From positions 1,280,550-1,344,549 of the forward strand of contig ML133474.1 in assembly GCA_003864495.1 (NCBI GenBank): DNA of 64,000 bases, in the 5' to 3' direction. The first letter of the stretch is position 1. Every line of letters begins with the position of its first letter. The notes beneath the pieces were generated by a model. The model was not told the DNA's origin and ran no database searches. It saw only the letters and a list, made by a program, of their open reading frames with translations. The position numbers and the translations under genes were made by a program. Source of the DNA: Nemopilema nomurai (lineage: Eukaryota > Cnidaria > Scyphozoa > Rhizostomeae > Rhizostomatidae). Below, one piece after another: positions 38,601-49,300 of the stretch.

Positions 38601-41600
38601 AGGTGAAATTCACCTGACGATCTGTAACCTCATAAGACCAGGGATGAATCTTCGAGGTTTCAACTCCTTTTACAAATTTCGAAAAGGATGTGTATTTCCC
38701 TTTCAAAGACAAATCCCTGACAAGCGACCGGCGTTCTTCTTTCACCTCGCCATCGTCTAGCGACTTCCTAGGCAAATTTATACTGGGAACTGATCCTGTG
38801 CGAAGTACTTTGCGCGTAGGAAATTCGTCAATATCGCTCGGATTAAAATGTGTTTCACACAAATAAAATTTGTTCTCTTTAAACTGTCTGTCTAGATCGC
38901 TGTCCCTTACACGTGTTCGACAAACAATTCTTATCCCATTCCTTTTTCGCAGTAATCTTTTTCGTTTCTTCGCTGTCTCTTTCGTTTGGTGACGGAATTT
39001 GGAAAAAGGAAATTTTAGAAATCAACGGATCTTTTCTTCTTCTACTTAAATCGGTAGTTCTGTTGTTCGTACATCCATAAAAACCACAGTTTTCACCCGG
39101 CATTTCGCATCGTTCAACAATTTCGTGACTTGGTTAGGCCAGGTTTACTTCCCGCCTCGTCGTCACGTGACATAGGAAATCGCGAACAATAACATTGCTG
39201 TTGAAAGACAAAAGCTTTCCTAACCATTCCTTTTCCATTGACTATGATACAATCTTGCATTCGAGAAAATTTATATTCCTTGTAGGTGCTTCAATGTCAT
39301 ATGACTTTTCAGGCAGAAGAACATCCATACATGCAACCTTTGTTGTGGAATGGACGGCATTTCTAGAATGGCAAGGACGAAATGACAAATGTGTATAGCA
39401 CATGGATCATCAAATTAGGTTATAGCGCAAATTAAAATCTGAGCTATGTGTTAAGATTTTTTCTCTTAATATATCCTCTCACTAATTTTTACTTTACTGC
39501 TCAATTTTTTTCGGCTTCGATCACTTCTTTGGTTGAAATGCTCTTAAATTTTCCGTGCAGGGCATTACTTTTCCAATCGTACTTGGCTCAATCCTGGCAT
39601 TTATGGTAAATGGCATGTTCTGTTACCTTTTCACTTACACTTGGAACTTTGGAATCAGGTAACTCAATTTTGACACTTTCTTTGATTTACGTTTCAACCA
39701 ATTTTGACAAATCGGAGTGTATGTGTTAAATGGGACATGCTTTAAACTTTCGCTTTTAGTTTGATGTTAGTAAATTGTGCTCATTTTTTCTCTTTTTGCT
39801 CATTTTTCCCGACTAACTAGAGAGGGAACTTGTCGTTTTGATTGTTTAACCATTGGAGTTAGTTAGCTCAACGCAGTAGAATCAACGGTGAAAGAAGCAA
39901 CTTCCATTGACGTTCTTCTGCTGTGTTTGTTTTGATACAAAATTAAGGAAATAATTTTTATTCCTCAGAGGTGCAGCAATCGCACTGGATTTGTCGTACT
40001 TCTCTTTTAACCTCTACGTCATTATCGTGATTTATCTCAACAATTTTCACTATCAAACTTGGCAGGGTATGTTAATTTCCTTTACAGTACATAGCCTTTA
40101 ACATTAACACCGTGGTCATAGTTGCTTTTGTTGCCATATAATAGTTGCTATCAAAATAAACCAATCACTGGCATTAGCTTAGAGCTGCCAATGGAGTCCA
40201 TGGAAAATGTCCTAAATCCTAAAACGTCCTAAATGCAACTGAACGCACTCTGGTATCCAGTTTTTCTCTTAGTTTAGATATTTGTGACTAGAAGAAAAGT
40301 TTGATTTGCTCAACAAAAAATCTTTACTTCTTCTCTTTACCTTTGCTTGTTAGTTATTTCTATTTATTTCTTGTTAGAAATCATAACGTCTTTCTAGGGT
40401 AAAAAAATAATTTGAACCAACAATCCTTTTTACTTGGCTTTTTAGTATTTGTTGTAAAATTAATTGTAGCATCAGTCATTATTTTATTAATTTTTTAGCA
40501 CCTTCCATTTTTAAACTCTAGCAGCCGCAACTGTTTAACTTCTATATTGGATGTTTTATCTTAAATCCTTAAGGCTGGTCGAGAAAATGCTTGCTTGAAT
40601 GGAAAGAGTATATTTTTCTCGCTGCTCCTACAACTTGCATGACGATAGCTGAATGGGTTGTCTATCAATTGGGTATATTCATAATGGGTAGATATTATTT
40701 CTTTACATTATTCATGTTAAGTTTTTAACGTAATTGTGTCCTGTGTCTTTGTTAGCCAATCCAATCATAAAGCAGGATGCATGAAGAAGATTCGAGGAAG
40801 GATCAATCGAACCCTTTAAATAGCCTGTCAAAATTTATCTGAGAGTCCTTTTTGCCAGCAGCTTTCATCCAACTCTAAATTTTTACTTGGATATCGTGTC
40901 AAATTTTCTCAATTTTGCCAATGAAAAATGTTGAACGTTTACAATGCACGGAGTTTCTCTTTCGTCTTTCAGGAATCATCGGAAGAACCGAACAGGCTGC
41001 TGTAATTGTGTCAATGAATGTTTCTGGAATGATATACTTCGTAAGTGAAAACAAGCCACTTAAAATATACAAGGAAGTGTTTTTGCAACTGTACCATATC
41101 GCAAATGTTTTTTTAATTTAGAGTTAATGTTCCTTTTTAAGTGGTTAACACACTGTGAAAGGTTTCCATGGCCTATAGCCACAATAAGTATATGACTCGG
41201 ATGATTCCAAACCAATTCCATAGACAGTCATCGTGCTAACAAATTATACTATCAGAAGTAATATTTATAGTCATACTGATACTGATATTGAGATTGATAC
41301 TCATATTTATATTGATACTGATAGCGATATTGATATTGATATTGTTATTGATATTGATACTGATATTGATATTGATACTAATATTGATTATGATATTGAT
41401 AATTGTTTACATTCTAGCAAAACTTTTTTTACATATATCTTGAATTTGTGCTACTTGACATAAAAAGGTGTAATTGCAACTTCCAGTAAGTGATTGATCG
41501 TCACTTCTGCATATAATTGAACTCATTAAAAAATTGCAGAAAAGAATTTCGTGAATAGCTTATCTCTGATTTTTCAAAAAGTAAGTAATATAAAGCCTGC

Positions 41601-44600
41601 AAAGTCCTGTCAATTCTGATAAATCTTTTTAGTTATCTTTTGGCGTTTCCATTGGCACTGCTGTCAGAGTTGGTACATTTCTTGGATCAGGGTGTTCTCG
41701 GATGGCAAAAATTACAGTTAACGTTGGATTCCTGATATCAGGTATCACAATTTATTCAACCAACATAAAGGGTTCCTAACAATGTATATTTGATAATTTC
41801 CCACCTATCCTCTCTGATTGATAGACTTTTGATGGAAATTGGACTTTTGTTAGAGGGGCAGGGGGCTAAAAAATTTCTTCTTCTAGAAAGATCAGCAAAT
41901 GAGATTCAAAGCAAAGACAATAATGCAAGAGAGAGAGCTACCCAGACGGGAGATCTCGAAAGACGTCAGTGTTCCTGCATCTATTTCAAAAGCAAGCAAT
42001 TGAAGAAATTGCTTTTGACGTAATCCGAGATCAGTTTTCTTTTAGCTTGGAACATATCAGCATGTTTCATAAAGCCCTCAATCCCTTTTTGCAAAGTGTT
42101 CCCGGTACATCAGAAACACGTAATTGATAAAGTAACACGATTTGAATTTCCAGCCAAGACATTGCAAGCATGTTTCTTAATTCCTTATTGAATATTTTTT
42201 TAACTGTTTCAGCGGTGATAACAATGACATGTGGTGTGATAATTTCCATTTCTAAAGACCAGATTGCTTACATGTTTACAAATGATCGGTATGTTGCTAA
42301 TTTTAGTTTTCTTTAGCAAATCTTGGACATCAACAGCGGTGTGCGAAATTGAGTCTTAGATAAAAGGAGTATCTATGTTAAACTGTGACTTTATAATGCC
42401 AAAGTGAACGGGTAAACAGAAAGGTTTAACTGAAGCTGTATTTAGCTTTTTTTCAAAGCAGAATAATGCCTGATCTCGAAGCCTTCCCTTATGCATGGCG
42501 TAGGCACACCTAGGTATGCTCAACTAATATGCTTTTGGAAATAATTCATACGATTTTTTCTAAAATCGTCAATCTCTGTTCAGAACACTTAATTATTCTC
42601 TTTTGCCTACGAAGAGCTGTTGCTGAGATGATTTCAAACATTGTTCCTTTAATTGCTCTACACGAGTTTATAGATGGATTCCAGGTGAGCTATTGCCTTT
42701 TCCTCCATATCTCTATCTTTTCGACCAGCATAACACTGAAAGTCTGACCCCAGTATACGTCATCTCTTTATCTCTATCGAATGTTTGATCATTTTATGTT
42801 ACAGCTGCTGCGTTTTTGCTTTTGACTGGCTGTCTATCTGTCCATATTTTTCCCTAAAATGCTTCTTGACGACCGTTATCTTTCAAACAATTTCTTACTA
42901 TTTTATATTCCTTCTGCTGAATCAATTCAACTACAAACCACATTCCCTTTCCTTTTTCTTCTCGCCATCACAATTTTCTTCTTTCAAATTGCTTTTTTCG
43001 TGCAATAGATTTTCTATTCAATTTCTAGTTTAAAATAATAATGCAATCAAGAAGGTATTTTAATTCAATTCATGTAGGCAATTTTAATGGGAGCAGTTCG
43101 TGGCATTGGGTATCAAAAACACGGTGCATTAATCAATATCGTAGGATATTGGTTCATTGGTGTGCCCATGTTTCTTGTATTGATCTTCAAGGTGCATGTA
43201 GGCTTTGTCGGTAAAGTATCCCCTTATTTTCCTTTTTGAGCTGTTTCAGTCCCAGTAAAGCATTTCATCTTCTCAGAAAATTCAACAGCAGTCATAAACA
43301 ATATTTCTAACTTGCAATTTTTGGAAGTTTAAGTTCAGCTAGTATTCATTCAGTATGGGTGATTAGTTTTTATTTGCATTTTAAGAGTATATATTCCTAA
43401 TAAATCAGAAACTGTGCATGCTCAACAATCCTTTGAAGGTTGTTTTGTTTGTCCACAGCATTCCGCATTGGAGTTTTGACAGGCTCCTTGTCTCAAGTTA
43501 GTTTTGATTTATTGCTTTTTTTATTCATTAAACAAATCGATTATTATCCAAACTAGCTTTTCGTTGTCACTCTAATACTTCTGACTAAATGCGATTCAAT
43601 GAAATAATGATGGATCATTAATGCTAGCAATAATTTGGTCCATTGTCTCTCAAACAAACATCAAATTCGATTGAGGTATAATGCAAACGTCAACAGCCAG
43701 GAAGAGATAAAGGACCAGAGATTAATTACTAGTTCACGGATTGAATATCACAAAAAGAATATTCCAGATCGATTCTCAGTGAGAGAATAAGGAATAATAA
43801 CCATTATTTACATTAAGTATAGAACCTTTTGTAGAAGGCATTCTGTCTTTAATGCTAATTATATATCGTTTAATGGAAAAAACAGTTAGACCATAATTTT
43901 TGTTCTTTGAGAAACCATCAACTCATACATGTATTTCAAACATGCTTTACTTTTCCTAGATCTTGGGCCTATCTATACTTCTGTTAAAAAGTGACTGGAC
44001 AAAAGTTACAAACTTGGTAAGCCTAGGTATTAAATTAAACCTGCCCTCATTAGCCAAATGAATAATGCTTTACATTGGAAGACAGTGTCTAGGCTTGTGG
44101 AAGCAATTGTTTGGCTTGCTAATATTTTGTTAGAGTAACTACACCTCTGAAAACAATATCTTATCGTGTTAATATTATGCAATTGATATTATTTTATTAA
44201 TAGCTCCTCCGGGTTATATGTATATATCAAGAATTCTTATTCAGGAAAAGGAAGAAAGCCGTTCTTCCAAGAAAATGGATCCTTTCAAATATGAAGATGC
44301 TTTGGTATCTAGAAATTCTTATGATGCTGAACTAAAACCTAGCTGCCAAGAAAAGAGGAGAATTGAAGCATCACTTGTTGAAAAGAGGGTTTCAAACATG
44401 ACTTGCAGAGGTGAAAATTACTGAATGATTGCATGTCTGACTAATTTCTGAAAAATGAAAGCTTCAAATGGCTGTTGCACATGTACTGATGTCTGAATAC
44501 GCAGCAAACAGCTTTCCTCTAGTCATTTAAACTATCTGAAGGATGGCCTCAGTTTTTGGCCTTGTGGCAAACTCTCTTTCTGACATAAAGTTAAGAGTAC

Positions 44601-45273
44601 ACAAAAACCTTTTGTATCACACAGGTCAGCCTAATTCTCAGGTTGGCAACCCATTGGATCATTTCGTTTATTTCTTAAAACTTTTGTTATGGTAATCAAT
44701 TCGGCTAATCCTTAATACCAATTCAAGTTTAATAATTTTAATTAAGTTAATACATTTCTCTCCTTTGTCCTCCTCTCCAGTGAGATGGCTGCTTGATGCA
44801 TTTGCTATAATCTACTTTGGTGAATATTCAATATATTCAAAATAACAGCTTTCTTACTTTCCATCTTAACTAAAGAGGTTTTATTATCTAATTCAGGTCA
44901 TGATACGCTATTCTCTGGGTTAAAACCAAAGAAGTTTTTTTGCTGCTTCTTGAGTAACATTGTCTGAAATGATTGAACAAGAAAGGTGGATAATGTGAAG
45001 GGAGTTGCGAATTTTAGCAAAAGGAACATATATGAATGAGTTAATACCCAAATGACTTTTACTAACAAATGATTAATTCTCTTTCCAGATCGTGAAGCTA
45101 ATGATCCTACTGAAAGCCAAAATTTACTACCAGATGATGATGAATCGGGGAACATATTGGATAAAGATTTGAAAAAGACTTTCTCGGACTTAGACATTTT
45201 CGCAAAAATTTCAATTGCATGCCTACTTTTTCTTTTAGTTATCGCTTCACTGATAATAAAAGCATATTATTGA
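35658..45273 (+). CDS. MATE family transporter, copy D (exon 1 not found)
   Basis: Predicted membrane MATE exporter. Exons 2-16: 35658-36093, 36337-36379, 36727-36771, 39561-39658, 39969-40066, 40574-40687, 40973-41040, 41633-41741, 42213-42288, 42615-42684, 43078-43210, 43459-43496, 43960-44016, 44245-44410, 45089-45273. All join in one open frame; with a 19-nt first exon like C, E and F the product would be 584 residues, close to human MATE1 (570). Motifs: ETLCSQAYGA, GWSRKCL, GRTEQAA, AVRVGTFLGSG, AVRGIGYQ, KSDWTKV. With that numbering Glu273 and Asp389 are present; 278 is Gln and 300 Asn. Exon 15 is long (166 nt), giving a charged cytoplasmic tail before the last helix (IFAKISIACLLFLLVIASL). 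Intron 4 has a GC donor (36772) and contains a nested transposon. Introns 8, 11 and 13 (each over 300 bp) hold only a 6-bp repeat in intron 8. The best candidate for an intact gene in the left half. Confidence 0.85.
36920..37666 (+). pseudogene. Transposon-borne C2H2 zinc-finger protein (decayed)
   Basis: Open from ATG 36920 with an acidic N-terminus; in-frame TAA at 37082, after which the same frame continues with one C2H2 finger: Cys codons at 37091 and 37100, His at 37139 and 37154 (C-x2-C-x12-H-x4-H), core CRSKSGLEVH. The frame shifts near 37345 and continues as DGSVEETNLFLLKLATAM to TAA at 37596. It then still reads sensibly (AFIASIDKGDLWAP) up to the hAT insertion at 37667, and seems to resume after 38476. 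It is therefore a single gene broken by two stops, a frameshift and an insertion. I do not recognise its function; single-finger proteins of this kind occur in cnidarian-type transposons, which is inference. Too damaged to be active. Confidence 0.65.
37659..38476. mobile_element. hAT element, 802 bp, nested
   Basis: Element 37667-38468 starts CAGGGGCGCCT and ends with the inverse of CAGGGACGCCT (10 of 11 matching), the usual CAGGG start of hAT termini. It is flanked by a perfect 8-bp direct repeat CCTTCAAC (37659-37666 and 38469-38476), the hAT target-duplication length. A GC-rich hairpin of CCCCTCC and GGAGGGG runs lies near the left end. It interrupts the C2H2 gene of the surrounding element, so it arrived later. 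Inside is an 87-codon frame (38069-38332) with QTNIGNFFQK, resembling the SFF segment at the N-terminus of many hAT transposases; no catalytic domain remains, so it is non-autonomous. Confidence 0.9.
38069..38332 (+). pseudogene. hAT transposase N-terminal fragment
   Basis: An 87-codon frame from ATG 38069, basic at the start (MPRSGRVENEKIKQIKK), followed by QTNIGNFFQKTTK and an acidic serine-rich stretch. The QxxIxxFF pattern resembles both a PCNA-interaction box and the conserved N-terminal segment of hAT-type transposases. There is no zinc-BED domain, RNase-H fold or dimerisation domain. Its position within 802 bp bounded by hAT termini supports a remnant rather than a host gene. Confidence 0.45.
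38491..39103 (-). pseudogene. Transposon-borne THAP-domain protein (frameshifted)
   Basis: Minus strand from ATG 39103. The N-terminus is a THAP zinc domain: Cys6 and Cys11 (MPGENCGFYGC), a conserved Phe-Gln in ISFFQIP, a Trp in KKEW, then after a frame change near 38935 the other zinc pair in LCETHF, followed by PSDI and GSVPSINLP, which matches the closing AVPTIF-like motif. After the domain come about 90 residues with no family I recognise (IHPWSYEVTDRQV). The frame change splits the domain, so the protein is not made as is. THAP domains bind DNA and occur in P-type transposases, so this probably bound the element ends. The 3' end at 38491 abuts the hAT insertion. Confidence 0.75.
41272..41402. 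repeat. Degenerate 6-bp GATATT/GATACT repeat
   Basis: About 130 bp of hexamers of the type GATATT and GATACT, with scattered changes, in intron 8 of MATE copy D. It makes a spurious Asp/Ile-rich open frame on plus. Confidence 0.92.
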
Positions 45274-46345
45274 TCAGAGATTAGTTTAAAAGAATTTCTA
45301 AGGAAGCGATGCAATTCAAAGAATTTCTTAGATGGACCTATTCTTGATTGGTCCATTGTGGAGAGCTTACACGAAGTCGGATGGGCTTTAGCGTCAGAAT
45401 GCCCACCCCAATCCGAAGCATTTGCCCGTTTCCAAGTGATTACACGACTTCGGATTGGCTTTAACTTCGCTTCGCTTCCCTGCTGTTACACGATGTCGGA
45501 TTTCTTTGTACTGCACCTGGGACTAATTCAGAAGTAATGCTGAGCTTTGATTCTTGTCCTTTTCCTGGTGCGATAGCTACAAGCAGCTTTTTTTTCATCA
45601 ACAATTTTTCCCTTGTCAGATAGTTGTGGGTGGTGAACTCAAATAGCATGCCGTTCTGCTGCAATAAAGTGGTTAAACCCGCAAGCATGCCAAGAATAAT
45701 TTTGATTAAAAATTTCATGACAGCCACGTTCATGCTGGGTATCTTCTTTTTCAAAAAGCGCACACATTCAGCCTCAAAGTGGGGCAACGTGATCTGGAGA
45801 GAGGTTTCGGAGGGAAAACATTTCGGATTTAGTGGTTGGACGAGAAATAATGCGATTTATTGGTTAAACGAGATGGCCTTGAAAGTTTTTTGCTCTTCAA
45901 AAATGTGGGGCGGCCATTCCATGTCTTGTAATATTCATTCACCAGAGATACTATGCAGAGAGATATATGAAGTACCTTGGAGCCCGCTTCCTTGTCGATC
46001 ACTTTTCGTGAGATATTTTTGTATCAGGTTAACGGAACTTCGCTCATTTGCAAAACAGAACGGAAATTGCAATAGGCGCTTGCACAAAAAAACACGCACA
46101 CTGGTTCTTGGCAACCGACTAATTTAAGAGCTTTATTGATTAGAAGCCAAATGTGATGACATCAAGTCCGTAAGTTCGCGCTTCCAACATTGGCGCGAAT
46201 CTACGTCAAAACGAGGCTAGCAAGGTTGTTTATCTAGGAGACGTCCTTCTGTTTGCACAGACCACGATTCACTCATGCGAGCCTAGCTGACCAAATATAA
46301 ACAGGCCCTCAAAGTGAAATTTTGGCAAAAAAGAGGTACATAGAA
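45274..46345. other. Spacer between MATE copies D and E
   Basis: About 1.1 kb with no recognised gene. Overlapping open frames exist (plus 45624-46127, 167 codons from a TTG; minus 45787-45461, 108 codons from a TTG), but neither begins with ATG or shows a family motif. A TTACACGA-(2 bases)-TCGGA motif recurs three times near 45370, 45441 and 45484. The right end should be the promoter of copy E. Confidence 0.5.
46295..46300 (+). promoter_or_regulatory. Possible TATA box of MATE copy E
   Basis: ATATAA lies 46 bp before the ATG at 46346, leaving room for a short 5' untranslated region. Just before the ATG, a stretch from 46320 (TTTTGGCA, then a GTACA core) is shared with copy F at 61652-61677, so the leader is conserved. 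Copy F has no equivalent TATA, so the call is weak. Confidence 0.3.
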
Positions 46346-49300
46346 ATGCCTACAACTCTGCAAGGTATGTATCAGTGTAAAACATTACGATAATTAATGT
46401 ACTGCAAGTGAAACCGGACGAGCGTTAGCGCACTGTGCAATATTTTATCGCCGTTATTTGTGTAATCTTGTAACCTGATGACATAATAAGGAGGGATCTA
46501 AAAAAATTAATGAAAAAAATGATGCCAAGACTGTTGGAGAAAATAACTCAGAATTTTAGCAGTTTCGTAAGAAATTTTAGAGTAACCTTTGAGGTTGAAA
46601 TATTCAGTCTACCAAGTAAAGACAGCCAATTGATCAATTCCATGGTGTGCTTCAGTGATTTTCACGAGTGAGTCGTGATTTAGCTGTTTTTCAAACGCAT
46701 CATTAGCTCCTACTGGCATACTGCGGTTTTTAATCTTGAAGTGTCTGCCAGATCTTTAACGATTATATTTTTCATTGTCAGGGAAAATATCAGAGACAAA
46801 ACAACCGCCAAACCCTGGCAAACGTCCAAAGGAAGAAATGTTTTGGTTTGATATTAGGAAAGAATCGAAGGCGCTGGTGAAATTGGCTTTGGGAACATGT
46901 GTGAATTCTTTTTTCACATTTTTAATACCAGTTTGCACTATGCTCATTGTTGGGCACAAAGGAAAGGTTTCCCTTGCATCAATAGGTCTTGGAATCACCA
47001 TCTGCAATGTTTCAGGGACATTTCTGGTCATTGCATTGACATCTGTTACTGAAACTCTCTGCTCCCAGGCATATGGTGCAAAGGATTTTAGAAGATTTGG
47101 AATTTTAATACAGCGGTCAATTATCATAACCTTTGTGTCTATTCTTCCGACATGTGCTCTTTGGATCAATATGGATAAAATACTTATGCTCTTTGGACAA
47201 GACAAGACAATTTCACGGTATGATCCTGATTTTGATAGTGTTTCTTTGCTATTAATTTGAGAAAAATCCTCCCACCTTTCAGTTTTGCTCAGTATTTATT
47301 GTTTTTGTGTTGCTTCTTTCTTACAGATTGGCTGGCAACTTTGCAATTTGTTACATTCCAGGCTTGATGGTAATATCTATGATTTTCTGAGCATATAACT
47401 CTTTCCTAATGCCAAGACTTAATAGATGCCTTGGTCAGTATTGCCACCTTCATTGATACACAATCTTCTATGTAAGAATCAGATCTAATAAGATGGCCAT
47501 TAAAGCACAAGGTTGGCAATGTTTTCTTTTATCAAGATTCTGGTGAATCCAATTTTTTTTGCAGTAACAGACCTAGTAGTCTTTGTATATTGTCTAAAAT
47601 ATCATTGAATATCATAAAAAAGTAAGTCAGCCTTCAGTGATTAAAGCTGATCTGTGGCACATTTAGAATTTACTTTTACTACCAAAATCTTCATTATTTC
47701 ATACAGTAATGACAAAGAATTGAAAAAGTGTTTGAGTATTTAATTTTTTGATTCAAATTGGAATATCATGTTCCTCAAACTCGTTGCCTAACTAAAATCT
47801 CTATTTAGAAGAGTGTCTTACGTTTTAAGGTCATCAAGTATTTTTCAAAAATTTACAAATGATAATTCTCTTCTATCTGCTCCATGTGTTAGGACAGGAA
47901 CGATCTAATGTCCATGGATGCTACTGTATTTAGAAGAAAAATTATAGCTCTATACTAACCTTTTTGTAATAATCAGACCATTATTACACAGTGGCTGGAC
48001 AAATGTTTTGCTAAAAATAGTTAAAAATGCTGATGATATCCATTAGCAATACCAGGGTGATCCCATAATCTTGGCTTCAACCACATCTATTTCTGATCCA
48101 TGCACTTCCCTCTTAAATATCTTCACTACCTATAACTGAATATTTCCTTCAATGGAATGGGGCTATATCCTTCATATTTCTTTTATCACTGTCAACTTCA
48201 TGTCTGGCTATTTTACAGAACTTTGTACTGTTCAATGTATTGACAAGGTATCTGGCATGCCAGGTGAGTATTCATTGGCTTCTCACTTTCATGTTAGCCT
48301 GGTTATTACACAGCTGATACCTTTTGATAACTTTTATTGGCAGCACCCCTTGAACAACATTCATTGGTAGATAGGTGTAGATAATAGTAGTCAGAAACAA
48401 AAATGCCTGCTTGCTCGATGCAGTGAATGTACTTTAAACTGGGAAAATTCTTATTCAATTATCCGGTCTTCTCGGGACACAAAATTTCAAGATGCGTGCA
48501 GATAATCCGAAATTTCGGATAATCGAAAAGAGATTAAAAATGGCAGAAACCAGCATAAACAAATAAGATTGGTTTTGTGAAAGTTTATTTCAAAATTACA
48601 CATAACAGACTACTGTTAGACATTTAATACTCGTAGAATATAAATGAATCTCTGGCTGAATGCGCGATGCCTCACGCTTCAAACATCTAGCTTATTTTCA
48701 ATGGAGATGCACACTCTCTTTCATTTTTGCTCGGACTTTCTTGCCATTATGACTGACAAGAAAACATGGCAATAAAAAAATGATGCCACTCACACATTTG
48801 TGATACTGTTTCGGAAAATCTCCGGACACATTTTCCCCTGCTGTGTTCATTTATCTTGCAAATATCTTTTCACTTAGAATTTTGACTACTTGTTTCTACC
48901 TACTATTAGGGGTCATACATAAATGACGTCCTCGTAGAGGGGAGAGGGGGGTTTATGGTTTTGTTGATGAAAGGTGACACTTTGAAAGGGGGAGGCGAGG
49001 GGGGGTTTCAAGCTTTGGTGATGTCACTACGGTAAATGTGGGAGCATCTTTTCCAAGAAAAAATACATTTAGGTTTAGATATGTAAGCACTCAGACATAA
49101 GTTGTTATTTTTTAAAGGGAAGGGCTAGAACGTAGCAACAGGTTCATCTCCAGCAGAGTATGAAGGCGCATAAAAAATCTCTTCGAAATCTTGATCAAAA
49201 CTGTTTTCGTACCTCACGGCTGCTACCCCGTGACTCTATCATAACTTTTTATCGCCCATACATTTCGTGCTTTCATGTAAAAATTGTCATCTACAAAAAA

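Larger units (their letters stand above)
36801..39253. mobile_element. 2.4-kb TIR element with THAP and C2H2 genes (P-like?)
   Basis: Element body 36808-39246 in intron 4 of MATE copy D. It has 33-bp terminal inverted repeats, 36808-36840 and 39214-39246, starting CATAGTCAAT, with one mismatch. They are flanked by a 7-bp direct repeat ATACAAT (36801-36807 and 39247-39253), read as the target-site duplication. A second inverted pair of 15 bp containing the palindrome GTCACGTGAC lies just inside (36883-36897 and 39157-39171). Inside are a decayed C2H2 gene on plus and a decayed THAP gene on minus, and an 802-bp hAT element inserted later. THAP domains are known in P-element-type transposases, and P termini start with CA; however P elements normally make 8-bp duplications, so the superfamily is uncertain. 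Confidence 0.85.

Noticed and set aside
45461..46127. A gene in the D-E spacer (167 codons on plus or 108 on minus)
   Set aside because: Both frames start at TTG, overlap on opposite strands and show no recognisable domain.
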